The position numbers and the translations under genes were made by a program. From positions 1,116,001-1,180,000 of the forward strand of contig NZ_CP011340.1 in NCBI RefSeq assembly GCF_001278075.1: a DNA stretch of 64,000 bases, in the 5' to 3' direction. Position 1 is the first letter of the stretch, and each line of letters starts with the position of its first letter. The DNA is from Streptomyces pristinaespiralis. GTDB taxonomy: Bacteria > Actinomycetota > Actinomycetes > Streptomycetales > Streptomycetaceae. The notes under the pieces were generated by a model. It had not been told where the DNA came from. It did not search any database and saw only the letters and a list, made by a program, of their open reading frames with translations. Shown one piece after another: positions 1 to 13,271 of this stretch.

Positions 1-3000
1 CCGGCGATGGGCGAGCCGAGGGGGATGTCCGTGCCGGCACCCATGCGGTGGAGCAGCGCGGCGACGGCGGCGTGCACCACCATGAACATGCTGGCGCCGC
101 TCTCCCTGGCCAGCCGCTTCAGCTGCCGGTGGACTTCTGCGTCGAAGGCGATGTCCAGTTCCGCGCCGGTGAAGGCGGGCCGGGCGGGCCGGGGCCGATC
201 GGCCGGCAGCTCGATCTCCTCGGGGGCGCCTTCGAGCGCCGTACGCCAGTACTCCAGTTGCCGGGCGGTCAGGCTGCGGGCGTCGGCCGGGTCGCCGAGG
301 AGGCGCTGCTGCCACAGCGCGTAGTCGGCGTACTGCACGGGCAGCGGCTCCCACGCGGGCGCGGTGCCGCGGGTGCGGGCGGCGTAGGCGGTGGCCAGGT
401 CGCGCAGGAAGGGCCGGTCGGACCACTCGTCGGTGGTGATGTGGTGCAGCAGCAGGACGACGACGTGGTCCTCCGGGGCCACCTGCACGATCGTCGCCCG
501 CAGCGGCAGTTCGGCGGCGAGGTCGAACGGGCGGTTGACGGCGGCGTCGACGATGCCGGGCACGTCGGTCCCGGCGGCGCTGAGGCATTCCACGACCGGG
601 TGCGCCCGCTCGACGGGCAGCACCTGTTGGAACACCTGGCCGTCGCGCTCGAAGAAGACGGTCCGCAGCGCCTCGTGGCGTGCGGCCACATCCGCCAGCG
701 CCGCCCGCCACGCGGGCACGTCGAGCGTGCCGCGCAGCCGCATCACCAGCGGGAAGTTGTAGGCGGCTGAGGTGCATTCGATCTGCTGGACGACCCACAG
801 CCGCTGCTGGGCGTGGGACAACGGCAGTTCGGCGGGCCGCTCGCCTGCGGTCAGGGCCGGGCGGGCGGCGGCGGCGGACGGTCGGGCGGCCCGCTCGACG
901 AGCTCGGCGACGGTCGGCGCCTCGAAGAGGTCGCGGATCGCCAGCTCGGCCAAGAGCGCGGTCCGCGCGCGGCTGATCAGCCTGGTGGCGAGCAGCGAAT
1001 GACCGCCCAGCTCGAAGAAGTTGCTGTCGGTCCCTACGGCGTCCTCGGCGAGGCCGAGCACCTCGGCGAAGAGCGCGCACAGGGTCCGCTCCTGCGGTGA
1101 CCGGGGCGGGCGGACGGAGACCGGTCCGGTGACCTCGGGGGCGGGCAGGGCCTTGACGTCGAGCTTGCCGTTGACGGTGAGCGGCAGGGTGTCCACCGCC
1201 ACCAGCGCCGCCGGAACCATGTAGTCGGGCAGGACGGTACGAAGGTGGTCGCGCAGGCCCCGCACGAGCACGGCCCTCTCCTCTGCGCCGTCCTCGGGCA
1301 CGACGTAGCCGGCCAGGCGCTTCGCGCCGGCGCTGTCCGCCACGACGACGACGGCGGCGTGGGCGACGCCGGGGTGGGCGGCCAGGGCCGCGGTGATCTC
1401 GCCGAGTTCGACCCGGTAGCCACGGATCTTGACCTGGTCGTCGGTCCGGCCGAGGAAGTCGAGGAGCCCGTCGGCCCGTTGCCTGACGAGGTCGCCCGTG
1501 CGGTACATCCTTTCGCCGGGGGCGCCGAACGGGTCGGCGACGAACCGCTCGGCCGTCAGGCCGGGCCGGTCGTGGTAGCCCCGGGCGAGGCCGGTGCCCG
1601 CGATGTACAGCTCGCCGGGGCAGCCGGGCGGCACCGGGCGGAGCATCGCGTCGAGCACGTATGCCCGGGTGTTGCGGATGGGGACGCCGACCGTCGGTGT
1701 GGGGCTGTCGGAGGTGGATCCGCCGAGGGTGTTGATCGTGTACTCGGTGGGTCCGTAGAGGTTGTAGCCGTAGGTGTCCTCGGTGCGGCGCAGCCGGGTC
1801 CACACGGTGTCGGACACGGCCTCTCCGCCGAGCAGGACGAGCGCGGGCCGGTGCCTGCCCCGGTGCTCGGGGGCCACCGTGCACAGGGCGCCGTCGGCTG
1901 CCTGGTCCGTCGTGTCCCGTTCGGCCGGCAGGTCGCCTTCTCCACCGCCTGCTTCGTCCCGGTCGAGCAGGCCCTCCTCGATCAGCAACTGCGCGTACGT
2001 GGGAGTCACGTTGACCACGTCGATCCGGTGCCTGTCGCAGTAGGCCACCAGGGCTTCCGCGTCGCGGCGCAGGTCCTCGTCGCACACATGGACCTCGTGC
2101 CCCTCGACGAGCCAGAGCAGTTCCTCCCACGACATGTCGAAGGCGAAGGAGACGGTGTGCGCGATGCGCAGCCGTCGTCCGCCGGCGGAGGCGATCGCCG
2201 GGTCGAAGATCTCCTTCTGGTGGTTGAGCTGCATGTTCGTCAGCCCTCGGTAGGGCGTGACGACGCCCTTCGGCCGGCCCGTCGAACCGGAGGTGTAGAT
2301 GACGTACGCGGGGTGCTCCAGCCTGCCGGGCACACCGTGCGCGAACGCCGGCCGCTCGGCGTCGGTGACCGCTCGCTCGGAAAGTCCCGCGAGCTCGGCG
2401 GCGACGGCCGGGTCGTCCAGCAGGAGCTCCGGGGCGACCGGGCCGGAGGGCCCCCGCAGAGTGGGAGCGACCGCCGTCGTGGACAGCAGGCACAGGGGTC
2501 CGGTGTCCTCGGCCATGAGGCGCAGCCGGTCGGCCGGGTGGTCGAGGTCGAGGGGCAGATAGGCGGCGCCGGTGCGGAGCACCGCGAACAGGGCCACGAC
2601 CATCTCGATCGAACGCGGCAGCGCGAGCGCGACGACCTTCTCCGGTCCCGCGCCGCGGGCGATCAGCAGCCGGGCGACCCGGTTGATCTGCGCGTCCAGC
2701 TCGAGGTAGGTGAGTGCGCGGTCGCCGAAGACGAGCGCCACCGCGTCGGGGGTGCGGGCGACCTGCGCCGCGAGCATGTCGGCGACGGTCTCGTCCGGCA
2801 CCGGCCCGAAGCCGGCCTCCCACTCGGCGAGCAGGGTGGTCCGCTCGGCGGGCAGGAGCAGGTCGAGGGTGCCGACGCGCGCCGACATGTCGCCGACGAG
2901 CCGCTCCACCAGGACGCCGAAGCGCTCCAGCGTGGCCGCGGCCTGCTCGTCGTCGACCAGGTCGGGGCGGTACTCCAGCTTCACGCGCACGGCCCCGGCC

Positions 3001-6000
3001 GGGTCGACGACGAGGGTCATGGGGTAGTGGGTCGCGTCCACGCTGCCCACTGCGGTGATGCCGTGCCGTTCCCTGAGCTGCCGGAACGCGTTCTCGTCGG
3101 CGAAGTTCTGCAGGACGTACAGGGTGTCGAAGAGGACGCCCCGGCCACCTTCCCGCTGGAGCTCGGACAGTCCCAGGTACTCATGGTCCATCACCGCGAC
3201 CCGCTCGGACTGCACACGGCGCAGCAGGTCGGCCACCGGCTCGTCGGGATCGAGTGGGACCCGTACGGGCACGGTGTTGAGGAACATGCCGATCGTCGAC
3301 TCCACGCCGGGCACGTCCGCCGGCCGGCCGGCGACGGTGGTGCCGAAGACCACGTCGTTCCTGCCGACGGTCGCGGACAGCACGAGCGCCCACGCGGCGC
3401 AGAGCACCGCGTTGATGGTGAGTCCGTTCTCACGGGCGGCCGTCCGCAGACGGTCGGCGAGCCCGGGCGGCAGATCCAGGGTGCGCCGCCGCGGGATCAC
3501 CGGCCGGTCTCCGCGGTCCCGTGCGACGAGGGTCGGCTCTTCGAGTCCGGCCAGGACGCTGCGCCAGGTGTCGCGGGCCGCGTCGACGTCCCGCTCGGCC
3601 AGCCGGGCCAGGTGATCGCGGTAGCTGCCGGGGGCCGGCAGCGCGGTGTCGTCGCCGCCCGTCTCGTAGAGGGAGAGGAGTTCGTCGAGGAACAGCGACT
3701 GCGACCAGCCGTCCCAGGCCACCAGGTGGTGGCTGAGCATCAGTCGGTCGGTGGTTCCGGTCAGCCGGATCAGTTCGAGCCGGAACAGCGGAGGCGCCGC
3801 CAGGTCGAACCGCCTGAGCCGGCCGGCGTCGGCGATCTCGGTGAGCCGCGCCTGCCGCTCCCGCTCGTCCAGAGCGGTCAGGTCCACCTCGGTCACGGGT
3901 ACCGGCAGTTCGGCCGCGGGGCAGACGAACTGCACCGGTGAGGGCAGCCCGTCGCTGGTGATACCCGCGCACAGGCTCGGGTGCCTGCGCAGCAGCGTCG
4001 CGCAGGCCGCGCGCAGCCGGTCGATGTCGAGGCGGTGGTCGAAGTCGAAGGTGTCCTGCGCGGTGTAGACGTCGACGGCGGAGGTGTCGTAGCTGGCGTG
4101 GAAGTAGATGCCTTCCTGCAGCGGCGACAACGGCCAGATGTCGGCGACGGGATACGGGCTGACGCTGTCGACCCGTTCGGTCTCCGAGGGGGTCAGCCGT
4201 ACGAGCGGTGCGTCGGCGGGTGCGAGGGACGGGCCGGCGTTCCGCGGGGCACCGGCGATGAGTTCGCGCAGTGCCTGTGTCCATTCGCGGCCGAGCGCCC
4301 GCACGTCCTGACCGTCGAGCGCGTCGCCCTCGGGCCAGGTCCAGGTGGCGCGCAGTTCCGGTCCGTGGGGTGTGTCCGCGCAGACGGCGTTGACCTGGAG
4401 CGGGTAGGGCATGGCGAGGCCGGGGTCCGGTTCGACGGACAGGGCGTCGCTCTCGACGGCGGGGGCCCAGTCGCGGGCCTGCTCGGCGGGTATCCGCCCG
4501 TAGTAGTTGAACAGCACCTGTGCCTGGGACAGTCGGGCGAAGACGGGCGCGAGCTGCGGGTTGAGGTGGCGCAGCATGCCGTATCCCGCGCCGGAGTCCG
4601 GTGCGGACCGCACGGACTCCTTGACCTGCTCCAGCGTGCCGGGGGCGTCGCCGGCGGCGGCCAGGCGTACGGGGTGCAGTCCGGTGAACCAGCCGACGGT
4701 GCGCGACAGGTCCAGGTCGGAGGCGTCGCGTCCGTGACGTTCGAGGTCCACCAGCAGGTCACCGTCCCGGTCACCGCGCCGGCGGGAGACGGCGATGCGC
4801 AGGGCGGCGAGCAGCACCTCGGTGATGTCCGCCCCGAAGGCGGCGGGCACCGTCGTGAGCAGCGCACGGGTGTCCTCGGGGGGCAGGGACTCGACGTGTT
4901 CACGCGCGGATCCGGCGGTGCCGGTCCGGCCGGCGCCGGGGACCAGCTCCGCGCCGGGTGCCAGAACCTCGGCCCAGTAAGGGAGTTCGGCCTGCCTGCG
5001 GGGGGAGGTGGCCTGCTCGGCGATGTCCCGGGCGAAGCTGCGCAGCGACGTGGGGACCGGCGGCAGAACGGGCCGCTCCCCCTTCGAGACGGCCTCCCAC
5101 GCGGCGGCGAGGTCGTCCAGGAGCACCCGCCAGGACACGCCGTCGACGGCCAGGTGGTGCACGACGAGCAGCAGCCTGCCCGGCCGGTCGCGGCCCGTGT
5201 CGAACCGGACGGCCTGGAGCATGACACCGGCGTCGGGGTCGAGACGGGACGCCGCGCTGTCGGACTCGGTGGCGATCACCGTGCGAAGGGCGGCGTCGTC
5301 CAGGCCCCGTACGTCGGCACTCCTGAGCAGCGCGGCTGCGTCGACCGCGCCCACCTCGAGCGTCCGCGCCGACCACAGCGCCGGGATCACCGGGCCGAGG
5401 TCCATGCGGGAGAGCGTGAGCCGCAGACCGTCGTGGTGGTCGAGGATCGCCTGCAGGACCCGCGTCAGGCTGCCGGCGTCGGCGCCGGCAGGTGTCTGGA
5501 GCAGCATCGAGAGGTTGAAGCGGCCGATCGGCCCGCCGTCCTCCCGCAGTTGGTGGACGATGGGCAGCAGCGGGACCTCGCCCACGCCGTCGGCGACGGG
5601 CTCCGGGGAGCCCCCGGCGGTGGCGGTCGCGTCCTCTGCGGTGCCGGCGAGCCGGGCCGCCAGCGCGGCCGGCGTGCGGTGCTCGAAGACGTCCTTGGGG
5701 CTGACCGCCAGTCCGGCCCTGCGGGCACGGCCGGACACCGACATGGACAGGATGCTGTCCCCGCCGAGCATGAAGAAGTCCTCGTCCGGGCCGACCTCGT
5801 CGAGTCCGAGCACGTCGGCGAAGATCGCGCAGAGCTGCCGCTCGCCTCCCTCCCGGACCGTCGGCTTCTTGTGCCGCCGGATCTCCGGGACCGGCAGGGC
5901 CCCGTGGTCCACCTTTCCGCCCGGGGTCAGCGGCAGGGCGTCGAGTGCCACGAATCGGCTGGGGACCATCGGCGCCGGCAGGGAGGCGCCGAGCGAGGCG

Positions 6001-9000
6001 CGCACGGTCTCGATGTCGAGCGCCGCCCCGGCTGCCGGGGTCAAGTAGGCCACCAGGTGCTTCACCCCGCGGTCGTCGTCCCGGGGTACGACGACCACGT
6101 CACCGACCGCCGGCACCTCGCGCAACCGTGCTTCGATCTCGCCGAGTTCCACCCGGTTTCCCCTGATCTTGACCTGGTGGTCGGTGCGCCCCACATAGGT
6201 GAGCACGCCGTCTCCACGGAACTGGACGATGTCTCCGGTGCGGTACATCCGCCCGCCCGGCACGCCGTCGGGCAGCGGCCCGGCCGGGCCGCGGAACGGA
6301 TCGGCGACGAAACGCTCCGCGGTCAGCGCGGCGCGTCCGTGATAGCCGCGGGCCAGTTGCGCGCCCGCGATGTAGAGCTCCCCCGGCTCGCCCTCCGCGA
6401 CGGGGCGGAGATACCGGTCGAGGACGTAGAGCCCGGTGTTCCACACCGCCCGCCCGATGGGCACGGTGCTCTCTTCGTCCTGCTCCGGGCCCGCCTCCCA
6501 GCTGGTGACCTGGATGACGGCCTCGGTCGGCCCGTAGACGTTGAAGAGGGGCACGCCGGTGCGCTCCAGCCAGCGTCCGGCGAGCGGAGCGGGCAGCGCC
6601 TCGCCACCGCTGAACGCCCTGCGCAGGCCGGTCCACCACGGATCGCCCGGGCCGTCCTCCGCCAGCAGCGCCGAGTAGAGCGACGGCACGAGATCGAGGT
6701 TGGTGACCTGCTCACGACGGATGAGCCCGGTGAGGTACGCCGGGTCGCGATGACCGTCCGCCTTGGCGATCACGACCGTCCCGCCGGTCAGCAGCGGGGC
6801 GAAGATCTCCTGCACCGAGGGGTCGAAGCCGGTCGAGTACTGGTGCAGTACGCGCTCCCCCGGCCCGAACCCGAACCGTTGTGCCGCCCAGGACAGCTGG
6901 GCGACCACGGCTGCGTGCGTCACCACCACGCCCTTGGGCCGGCCGGTCGACCCCGAGGTGTACATCAGGTACGCGGCGCTGTCCGGATGGACGTCGGCCG
7001 GGAGGGCGGGCTCGTCGTCCTGGCCGTCCGCTCCGTGGGGGCGGAGGAGGACCGGGGCGATGCCGTCCTGCTCCGGCAGCCGTGCCCATGACTCCTCGGT
7101 GACGACGACCGCCCGGGCCCCCGAGTCGGCGAGCATGTACCGGACGCGTTCGGCGGGGTGGTCCACATCGACCGGCAGGTAGGCCGCGCCCGCTTTGAGG
7201 ACACCGAGGAGGGCGACCAGCGCCCCGGCCGAGCGGGGCACGGCCACGGCCACGACGGTCTCCGGTCCCACACCGCCCGCGACGAGCCGGCCCGCCAACT
7301 CGGCTGCCTGCCGGTCCAGTTCGGCGTAGGTCGTCCGTCCGCCCTCATGGATCAGGGCGGTGGCGTCCGGGGTACGGCGCACCTGTGCGGCGAAGGCTCC
7401 GTGCAACGTGCCGGCGGGCGTCGCGTGGTTCTCCCCGGCGAGGCGGCCGAGCGTCTCGCGCCGCTCGTCGGCCGTCTGCGCGGGAAGCCGGCCGACCGGC
7501 AGTCCGGGGTCGGCGACGACCTGGTCGAGCAGTGCCCGCAGACGGGCGGCGAACCGTCGGGCGGCCATGGCGCCCAGCCGGGCGGGATCGTGTTCGAGAC
7601 GCAGTCGGAGCCGCTCACCGGGAAGAACGGTGAGCGCCAGCGGGTAGTGCACCGCGTCGCGGACGTGCGAGCCGACGACACGGACGAGCCCTGACGGATC
7701 GGCCGGCTCGCCGGCGTCCGGCAGGTTCTCCACGACGACGAGCGCGTCGAAGAGTTCGCCCAGGCCGACGGCCCGCTGGATCTCGGCGAGTCCGAGATGC
7801 TGATGGTCCAGCAGTTCGGCCTGCTCCTCCTGGAACCGCGCGAGCACCTGCGCGAGCGGCTGCTCCGGGCGCCACCGCAGGCGGGCCGGCACGGTGTTGA
7901 TCAGCAGGCCGACCAGGGACTCGATCCCCTCGACGGGGGCCTGCCTGCCGGAGACGGTCGTTCCGACGACGAGGTCGTGGGTGCCGACGACATCGCCCAG
8001 CACCAGTGCGAAGCCGCCCTGCACGACGCTGCCGAGGGTCAGCCCGAGCTGCCGGGCGCGGGCGGTCAGCGCCGCCGTGTCCTGCGAGGACAGCTCGACG
8101 GTGATGCTGCCGGCCCCGCCCGGCGCGGTGTCACCGGCGCGGACGGGAAGCAGGGCCGGGGCGTCGAGCCCCGCCATCGCCTCGCGCCAGGCGGTGCGCG
8201 CCTGTTCGCGGTCGCGGCCGGCGAGCCACCCTGCGTAAGCGCGGTAGGTCCCGCTCGGCACGCGGGGTGGTGCCGCGGCGGCGCCGGGACGGTAGCCGTC
8301 CAGCAGTTCCCGTGTAAGGAGCGGCAGCGACCAGCCGTCCACCACGATGTGGTGCATCGTCAGCACCAGGAGCGACCGCCGCTCACCGAGACGGACCAGC
8401 GCCGCCCGCAGCAGCGGCGGGGTGCCGAGGTCGAAGCGCTCCGCCCGCTCCTCGGCCGCGATGTCGTCGACGGCCGTGGACCGCTGCTCGCCGTGAAGTT
8501 CCGACAGGTCGGCGAAGCGCCACGGCAGCTCCACGCGTCCGCCGATCAGCTGCACGATCCGGCCGTCCCGGCACTGGCGGAAGGCGGCGCGCAGCAGCGG
8601 ATGACGGTCGAGCAGCCGCTGCGCCGCCACTCGCAGGGCGTCCGCGTCGACGTCACCGGCGAGTTCGAGGGTGTCCTGCACGGAGTAGCCGTCGGCCCCG
8701 CTCTCGTCGACGGCGGCGTGGAAGAAGAAGCCCTCCTGCAGCGGCGTGGCCGGTACGACGTCGAGCAGGTCCGGGACGGCGGCGGAGAACTCGGCCCGCT
8801 CCTCCTCGGTCAGCCGGACCAGCGAGAACGGCGCGGGCACCGCGCTCCCCGTGTCCGAACTCCCGCCGTCGTCCGCGGAGGGCTCCGCGGCGCGTGCGAG
8901 CGCCGCCACCGTGCGGTGCCGGAACACGTCTCTGGGGCTGATCGCGAAGCCGGCAGCACGCGCGCGGCCGACGAGCTGGATCGCGACGATGCTGTCGCCA

Positions 9001-12000
9001 CCGAGTTCGAAGAAGCTGTCGTGGACGCCGACCGACGGCAGGCGGAGGACTTCGGCGAACAGTGCGGCGAGAACCGTCTCGGCCGGTGTCGTGGGCGCGG
9101 CGTCGCCGGTCAGCACCGTCCACCGCGGCTCCGGCAGCGCGCGGGTGTCGAGCTTCCCGTTGGGCGTCAGGGGCAGCGGGCCGTCGAGGAGGACGACGGC
9201 CGAGGGCACCATGTACTCCGGCAGCTCCTGGGACACCTGTGCCCGCGCCGCCCCCACGCGCGCCTCGGTGTCCGTGCCGCCGTCGCCGGACAGATAGGCG
9301 ACGAGGCGCTTCACTCCCCGGTGGTCGTCCCGCACGAGGACCGCTGCCTGGGCGATTCCCGGGCAGGCCATGAACGCGCTCTCGATCTCCCCCGGTTCGA
9401 TGCGGTGACCCCGGATCTTGAGCTGGCCGTCCGCGCGGCCGAGGAAGTCGAGGTTGCCGTCGGCCCGCCACCGGACACGGTCGCCTGTGCGGTACATGCG
9501 TTCGCCGGGCGCGCCGTAGGGGTCGGCGACGAACCGCTCCGCGGTCAGCGCCGCCCTGCCGAGATAGCCGCGGGCCAGGCCGCGCCCGCCGACGTACAGC
9601 TCGCCCTCCACGCCCACGGGGACGGGCCGCAGTGCCGCGTCGAGCACGTACGCACGGGTGTTGGGGTCGGGGCGGCCGATCGGTGCGGGCCCCTGGAGGC
9701 CGGCTTCCGCGAGCCACAGCGTGGAGTTGACGGTCGCTTCGGTCAGGCCGTAGGCGACGACGACCCGCAGGCGGCCGGACCAGCGGGCGATCAGCTCGCC
9801 GGGCACCGCCTCCGTGCCGACCACGAGCACCGCCCCATCGGGCAGTTCGCAGTCCGGCGGCAGCGCGGACACGAGCGACGGCGGGAGAATCATGTGCGTG
9901 GCGCGGTGCTCGCGGATGTAGTCCGTCAGGGCGTGACCGGCGACCCTGCGCTCGGCGGGGACGACGATGATCCGGCCGCCGACGCACAGCGACATGATCA
10001 GGTCCCAGACCGTCACGTCGAAGCCGACGGACGCGAACTGCACGACGCGGCTGTCCGGGCCGATACCGATCCTGTCGGTGGCGGTGGCGATCAGACTGCC
10101 GACCCCGTCGTGCGGGACGACCACGCCCTTGGGGCGGCCGGTCGATCCCGACGTGTAGATGACGTACGCGGCCTGGTCCAGCGGGATCGGCAGGCCGAGG
10201 GCGGAGTCGTCCAGGGCGGCGGACCCGGCGACCACGGACGGGTCGTCGAGCAGTACCCGGGTGACGCCCGGCACGGCAGGCAGTTCACCGGCCGACTCCC
10301 GCGTGGTGACGACCGTCCGCGCGCCGGAGTCGGACAGCATGTAGGCGATCCGGTCCTGCGGGTGGTCGGCGTCCAGCGGCAGGTACGCCGCCCCGGTCTT
10401 CATCACCGCGAGCAGGGAGACGACCAGTTCGGGCGAGCGCGGTACGGCCACGGCGACGATGTCCTCGTGGCCCACGCCCCGTGCGACGAGCAGGCGGGCC
10501 AGCCGGTTGGCGGCGGCGTCGAGCTCCGCGTAGGTCAGCTGCCGGTCCTCGCACACGAGGGCGACGGCGTCCGGTGAGCGGCCCACCTGCTGCTCGAAGG
10601 CTGCCGGCCAGGACAGTTCGGGGACCTCGCGCGGCGCGACCCCGAACTCGCCGAGCAGCCGGGCGCGTTCCGCGGCAGAGGTCAGCTCGATACGGCCGAC
10701 GGGGCGGTCCGGGTCCTCCGCCATGGCGTCGAGGACCGTGCGGAAGCGTCGCTCGTGGTCGCTCAGTGTCCGCTCGTCGCACACGGCCGCGTCGGCGTCG
10801 AGGTGGATCCGCAGGCCCTCGCCGTGCCCCGGCACGCTGACGGTGACGGCCAGGTCGCTGACCGGGCCGAGCCACTCGGGGCGGAGGTCGGCCTCCAGGT
10901 CGCCGAAGCGCAGGTTCCGCACACCCGGCAGGATGTTGACCGTGGGGCCGACGAGCTCCGCCACTCCGTCGACCATGCCCAGGTCCCTGGCCAGGTCCTC
11001 CGCGCGGTAGCGCCCGTGCTCGACCGTCTCCTCGATCCGGCGCCCGACCGTCTCCACGAGCTCGGCCACCGTCATCGCCCCGTGGACGGGGATGCGCAGT
11101 GGGAGGACGTTCGACACCATGCCGGGGACGTGGCCGCTGGCGGTGCGCTGCCGGGTGGTGACGGGCAGGCCGAGGACGAGGTCCACTTCGCCGCTGACCC
11201 GGTGCAGGTAGGCGGCCACGGCCGCCACCAGCAGGCGTGACACGCGGACGCCGGCGGCCGCCGAGGCGGCGCGCAGCCTGTCGGTCGTGGTCGCAGGCAT
11301 CTCGATGACGCGGCGGACCCGCCGCGTCATCGGTGCCGGCGCGCGCTCCACGAGGCGCACGGGCTCCGGCCGGCCGGCCATCCGGTCCAGCCAGTGGGCC
11401 CGGTCCGCCCGGTGCTGCTCCGAGCCGCGGTAGGCCCGTTCGCCCTCCAACAGCCGGGACAGTTCCCGGCCGGCGCCACCGGCCGGGGCGCCGGGGTCGG
11501 GGGCGGTGTAGATCTCGCCGGCCCGGCGGGAGACGAGCACGATGCCGACGCCGTCGATGACGATGTGGTGGTAGCGCTGGTGCCACACCACACGGTCGTC
11601 GGCCAGCCGCAGGAGCGCGTGGCCGAACAGCGGCCCGTTCACCAGGTCGGCCGGGCGGTCACGGTCCGCCTCCGCCCATGCGGCCGCGGCGGCTTCCGGG
11701 TCGGGTTGGCCCCGGAGATCGATGACGGGAACGTCGAAGGGGCGGCGCGCGAGCGTCTGACGCGGCCCGCCCTCCGCCGGACCGATGCGCACATGCAGGC
11801 ACTCGGCCTCCTCGAGCGCCTGCCGCACGGCGGCCCTCAGGCGGTCGAGGTCGACGTCACCGCGCAGGTCCAGGGCGAAGGAGACGTGGTAGGCCGAGCT
11901 GTCGGGTTCGAGCTGCTGGGCGAGCCAGATCCCCGACTGCCCACCGGTGACGGGTGCTCCGGCGGCGGAAGTCGGGTCCCACTCGGCGTCAGACATCGTG

Positions 12001-12005
12001 CGCAT
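1..12005 (-). CDS. Multimodular NRPS for a hydroxamate siderophore (C-terminal part beyond left edge)
   Basis: This is one open frame of about 4,001 codons running off the left edge. ATG 12005 is chosen because GAGGGA lies about 8 nt upstream. Domains by rough residue are C1 8-450, A1 470-960, T1 976-1036, C2 1070-1510, A2 1520-2035, T2 2050-2120, E 2130-2590, C3 2605-3035, A3 3045-3615, T3 3630-3700 and C4 from 3725. A-domain cores [11 protein letters not shown], carrier motifs LGGDS/LGGHS and the epimerase HHLAVDG motif are visible. Hand-aligned specificity residues are A1 DVWIVGAVN, A2 DPQLFGVIQ and A3 DMENLGLIN; the last matches the hydroxyornithine code I recall from coelichelin synthetase. 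A1 and A2 are unassigned. C3 reads HHLVAWDG, one residue longer than HHxxxDG. The first module begins with a C domain, so a starter acyl group or an upstream partner is expected. Neighbouring tailoring genes support a hydroxamate peptide. No MbtH or thioesterase gene is in the window. Confidence 0.93.
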   Translation of the reverse strand, partial: MRTMSDAEWDPTSAAGAPVTGGQSGIWLAQQLEPDSSAYHVSFALDLRGDVDLDRLRAAVRQALEEAECLHVRIGPAEGGPRQTLARRPFDVPVIDLRGQPDPEAAAAAWAEADRDRPADLVNGPLFGHALLRLADDRVVWHQRYHHIVIDGVGIVLVSRRAGEIYTAPDPGAPAGGAGRELSRLLEGERAYRGSEQHRADRAHWLDRMAGRPEPVRLVERAPAPMTRRVRRVIEMPATTTDRLRAASAAAGVRVSRLLVAAVAAYLHRVSGEVDLVLGLPVTTRQRTASGHVPGMVSNVLPLRIPVHGAMTVAELVETVGRRIEETVEHGRYRAEDLARDLGMVDGVAELVGPTVNILPGVRNLRFGDLEADLRPEWLGPVSDLAVTVSVPGHGEGLRIHLDADAAVCDERTLSDHERRFRTVLDAMAEDPDRPVGRIELTSAAERARLLGEFGVAPREVPELSWPAAFEQQVGRSPDAVALVCEDRQLTYAELDAAANRLARLLVARGVGHEDIVAVAVPRSPELVVSLLAVMKTGAAYLPLDADHPQDRIAYMLSDSGARTVVTTRESAGELPAVPGVTRVLLDDPSVVAGSAALDDSALGLPIPLDQAAYVIYTSGSTGRPKGVVVPHDGVGSLIATATDRIGIGPDSRVVQFASVGFDVTVWDLIMSLCVGGRIIVVPAERRVAGHALTDYIREHRATHMILPPSLVSALPPDCELPDGAVLVVGTEAVPGELIARWSGRLRVVVAYGLTEATVNSTLWLAEAGLQGPAPIGRPDPNTRAYVLDAALRPVPVGVEGELYVGGRGLARGYLGRAALTAERFVADPYGAPGERMYRTGDRVRWRADGNLDFLGRADGQLKIRGHRIEPGEIESAFMACPGIAQAAVLVRDDHRGVKRLVAYLSGDGGTDTEARVGAARAQVSQELPEYMVPSAVVLLDGPLPLTPNGKLDTRALPEPRWTVLTGDAAPTTPAETVLAALFAEVLRLPSVGVHDSFFELGGDSIVAIQLVGRARAAGFAISPRDVFRHRTVAALARAAEPSADDGGSSDTGSAVPAPFSLVRLTEEERAEFSAAVPDLLDVVPATPLQEGFFFHAAVDESGADGYSVQDTLELAGDVDADALRVAAQRLLDRHPLLRAAFRQCRDGRIVQLIGGRVELPWRFADLSELHGEQRSTAVDDIAAEERAERFDLGTPPLLRAALVRLGERRSLLVLTMHHIVVDGWSLPLLTRELLDGYRPGAAAAPPRVPSGTYRAYAGWLAGRDREQARTAWREAMAGLDAPALLPVRAGDTAPGGAGSITVELSSQDTAALTARARQLGLTLGSVVQGGFALVLGDVVGTHDLVVGTTVSGRQAPVEGIESLVGLLINTVPARLRWRPEQPLAQVLARFQEEQAELLDHQHLGLAEIQRAVGLGELFDALVVVENLPDAGEPADPSGLVRVVGSHVRDAVHYPLALTVLPGERLRLRLEHDPARLGAMAARRFAARLRALLDQVVADPGLPVGRLPAQTADERRETLGRLAGENHATPAGTLHGAFAAQVRRTPDATALIHEGGRTTYAELDRQAAELAGRLVAGGVGPETVVAVAVPRSAGALVALLGVLKAGAAYLPVDVDHPAERVRYMLADSGARAVVVTEESWARLPEQDGIAPVLLRPHGADGQDDEPALPADVHPDSAAYLMYTSGSTGRPKGVVVTHAAVVAQLSWAAQRFGFGPGERVLHQYSTGFDPSVQEIFAPLLTGGTVVIAKADGHRDPAYLTGLIRREQVTNLDLVPSLYSALLAEDGPGDPWWTGLRRAFSGGEALPAPLAGRWLERTGVPLFNVYGPTEAVIQVTSWEAGPEQDEESTVPIGRAVWNTGLYVLDRYLRPVAEGEPGELYIAGAQLARGYHGRAALTAERFVADPFRGPAGPLPDGVPGGRMYRTGDIVQFRGDGVLTYVGRTDHQVKIRGNRVELGEIEARLREVPAVGDVVVVPRDDDRGVKHLVAYLTPAAGAALDIETVRASLGASLPAPMVPSRFVALDALPLTPGGKVDHGALPVPEIRRHKKPTVREGGERQLCAIFADVLGLDEVGPDEDFFMLGGDSILSMSVSGRARRAGLAVSPKDVFEHRTPAALAARLAGTAEDATATAGGSPEPVADGVGEVPLLPIVHQLREDGGPIGRFNLSMLLQTPAGADAGSLTRVLQAILDHHDGLRLTLSRMDLGPVIPALWSARTLEVGAVDAAALLRSADVRGLDDAALRTVIATESDSAASRLDPDAGVMLQAVRFDTGRDRPGRLLLVVHHLAVDGVSWRVLLDDLAAAWEAVSKGERPVLPPVPTSLRSFARDIAEQATSPRRQAELPYWAEVLAPGAELVPGAGRTGTAGSAREHVESLPPEDTRALLTTVPAAFGADITEVLLAALRIAVSRRRGDRDGDLLVDLERHGRDASDLDLSRTVGWFTGLHPVRLAAAGDAPGTLEQVKESVRSAPDSGAGYGMLRHLNPQLAPVFARLSQAQVLFNYYGRIPAEQARDWAPAVESDALSVEPDPGLAMPYPLQVNAVCADTPHGPELRATWTWPEGDALDGQDVRALGREWTQALRELIAGAPRNAGPSLAPADAPLVRLTPSETERVDSVSPYPVADIWPLSPLQEGIYFHASYDTSAVDVYTAQDTFDFDHRLDIDRLRAACATLLRRHPSLCAGITSDGLPSPVQFVCPAAELPVPVTEVDLTALDERERQARLTEIADAGRLRRFDLAAPPLFRLELIRLTGTTDRLMLSHHLVAWDGWSQSLFLDELLSLYETGGDDTALPAPGSYRDHLARLAERDVDAARDTWRSVLAGLEEPTLVARDRGDRPVIPRRRTLDLPPGLADRLRTAARENGLTINAVLCAAWALVLSATVGRNDVVFGTTVAGRPADVPGVESTIGMFLNTVPVRVPLDPDEPVADLLRRVQSERVAVMDHEYLGLSELQREGGRGVLFDTLYVLQNFADENAFRQLRERHGITAVGSVDATHYPMTLVVDPAGAVRVKLEYRPDLVDDEQAAATLERFGVLVERLVGDMSARVGTLDLLLPAERTTLLAEWEAGFGPVPDETVADMLAAQVARTPDAVALVFGDRALTYLELDAQINRVARLLIARGAGPEKVVALALPRSIEMVVALFAVLRTGAAYLPLDLDHPADRLRLMAEDTGPLCLLSTTAVAPTLRGPSGPVAPELLLDDPAVAAELAGLSERAVTDAERPAFAHGVPGRLEHPAYVIYTSGSTGRPKGVVTPYRGLTNMQLNHQKEIFDPAIASAGGRRLRIAHTVSFAFDMSWEELLWLVEGHEVHVCDEDLRRDAEALVAYCDRHRIDVVNVTPTYAQLLIEEGLLDRDEAGGGEGDLPAERDTTDQAADGALCTVAPEHRGRHRPALVLLGGEAVSDTVWTRLRRTEDTYGYNLYGPTEYTINTLGGSTSDSPTPTVGVPIRNTRAYVLDAMLRPVPPGCPGELYIAGTGLARGYHDRPGLTAERFVADPFGAPGERMYRTGDLVRQRADGLLDFLGRTDDQVKIRGYRVELGEITAALAAHPGVAHAAVVVVADSAGAKRLAGYVVPEDGAEERAVLVRGLRDHLRTVLPDYMVPAALVAVDTLPLTVNGKLDVKALPAPEVTGPVSVRPPRSPQERTLCALFAEVLGLAEDAVGTDSNFFELGGHSLLATRLISRARTALLAELAIRDLFEAPTVAELVERAARPSAAAARPALTAGERPAELPLSHAQQRLWVVQQIECTSAAYNFPLVMRLRGTLDVPAWRAALADVAARHEALRTVFFERDGQVFQQVLPVERAHPVVECLSAAGTDVPGIVDAAVNRPFDLAAELPLRATIVQVAPEDHVVVLLLHHITTDEWSDRPFLRDLATAYAARTRGTAPAWEPLPVQYADYALWQQRLLGDPADARSLTARQLEYWRTALEGAPEEIELPADRPRPARPAFTGAELDIAFDAEVHRQLKRLARESGASMFMVVHAAVAALLHRMGAGTDIPLGSPIA

Positions 12006-12063
12006 GGCCCTTTCCCTCATGGTGCGTCGATGGCGAGTCGTTGCGTGACCGTGCGCGCCGCGC

Positions 12064-12096
12064 GCCCGTCCGGCGGAGGACGGCAGCCGGACGGGC
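12064..12096 (-). other. Hairpin between lipoprotein gene and NRPS
   Basis: GCCCGTCCGG (12064-12073) and CCGGACGGGC (12087-12096) form a perfect 10-bp stem with a 13-nt loop, and no T-run follows. It sits in the 135-bp gap between two co-directional genes. It could reduce read-through into the NRPS gene or stabilise the 3' end of the lipoprotein message; this is inference. Confidence 0.45.
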
Positions 12097-12140
12097 GGCG
12101 GGCGGGGACGACCGCGTCGCGGGAGGACGCGGAGGCGCTG

Positions 12141-13178
12141 CTACTTGATCGCCTCGAGCATCGGGACGACCTGGTCGATGGCGTAGGGGATCGACAGCAC
12201 CGTGTTGAAGGAGAGCGCGGCGCCGATGTCCGGGCTGTCGTACGGCAGGAACAGGTCCCGCTTCTCCTGGTGGACCTTCGTCTTCTTGTAGAGCGGGTCG
12301 GCCTTCATGGCCTTCTCCGTGTCGGGAGTGCCGAGCCACACCGTCCGGTCGGCCTCCATGACGTCGAGACGCTCGGAGCTGAGGTCGGCGATGTTCTCCT
12401 TGCCGAGGGCGGCGCGGTACTTCTCCGAGGTGGTGAAGCCCATCTCGCTCAGGAAGATGACCTTGGGGTCCTTGGGCGAGAAGGCGGAGAACTTGCCCGG
12501 CTCGTACGGCTCGCCGACGGTGACCGTCAGGCCCTTCCACTCCGGGTGCTCGTCGCGGACGGCCTTGAAGCGCGCGTCGATGCCGGCGATGAGCTTCCCG
12601 GTCTCGCCCTCCTTGCCGAGGGCCTTGCCGATCTGCTCGGTCATGACCTGCCAGGGTGCCTGGTAGTCCTCGTGGCCCTTCGGCTGTGCGACCACCTTGG
12701 CGATCTTGGACAGGGTGTCGTACTGCTCCTTCTTCATGCCCGAGTACTGGGCCACGATCAGGTCCGGCTGGAGCGCCGCGATCTTCTCCATGTTGTACTC
12801 GTCGCGCTCGCCGACGATCTGCGGCGGCGTGGAGCCCCACAGGTCCTTGGTCCACGGCCACTTGCCGTACGGCTGCTCCTTGAACCAGTCCACGGAGCCG
12901 ACCGGCTTGACGCCCAGGGCCAGCACCGCGTCCTGGTCGGACAGGCCGAGGGTGACGACCTTCTTCGGCTCCGACTCGATGGTCGTGCTGCCGTACTTGT
13001 GCTCGACCGTGACCGGGAAGGCCGCCGAACCTGCCCCCGCCTCCTGGGACGGCTTGGACGCGGTCCCGTCCGTGCCGCCGCCGCAGGCGCTGAGCACCAG
13101 CGCGGCGACGGCTGCCGCGACCAGGCGGGGGATGTGTCTGACGATCCTCGTCGGACCGGGGCGTGTACCAACGGACAC
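12141..13178 (-). CDS. Siderophore-binding lipoprotein (Fe3+-siderophore ABC transporter substrate-binding protein)
   Basis: The product has 345 residues and is predicted to capture a ferric siderophore outside the membrane for ABC import. GTG 13178 is preferred over the longer frame because AAAGGAA lies 6-7 nt upstream. The N-terminus has basic residues, a hydrophobic core and the lipobox LSAC (Cys32), so it is a lipoprotein. The body is a FecB/FepB-type class III binding fold, with KKVVTLGLSDQDAVLALG near the start and a conserved VTVGEPYEPGKFSAF segment. It lies between the monooxygenase and the NRPS, matching the position of such genes in coelichelin-like loci. Import permease and ATPase genes are not adjacent, so they must be elsewhere or beyond the left edge. 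Confidence 0.9.
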   Translation of the reverse strand: MSVGTRPGPTRIVRHIPRLVAAAVAALVLSACGGGTDGTASKPSQEAGAGSAAFPVTVEHKYGSTTIESEPKKVVTLGLSDQDAVLALGVKPVGSVDWFKEQPYGKWPWTKDLWGSTPPQIVGERDEYNMEKIAALQPDLIVAQYSGMKKEQYDTLSKIAKVVAQPKGHEDYQAPWQVMTEQIGKALGKEGETGKLIAGIDARFKAVRDEHPEWKGLTVTVGEPYEPGKFSAFSPKDPKVIFLSEMGFTTSEKYRAALGKENIADLSSERLDVMEADRTVWLGTPDTEKAMKADPLYKKTKVHQEKRDLFLPYDSPDIGAALSFNTVLSIPYAIDQVVPMLEAIK

Positions 13179-13271
13179 GGGGCAGTTCCTTTCACGGGGT
13201 TTCACGGTGCGCGTCACGTCCGCCCGTTCCGACGTGTCGTGCGGGCAGGCGTGCGTGTGGAGAGGTCCTGA

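Noticed and set aside
1..830. Fourth C domain motif HHITTDEWS with Glu in place of Gly of HHxxxDG
   Set aside because: HHxxTDEWS-type motifs are familiar in actinobacterial condensation domains, so I do not treat it as a defect.
1245..10577. Very long plus-strand frames of about 900-1,036 codons across the NRPS region
   Set aside because: They are antisense shadows produced by the extreme GC bias of the minus-strand NRPS gene. They lack starts with ribosome binding sites and show no domain motifs.
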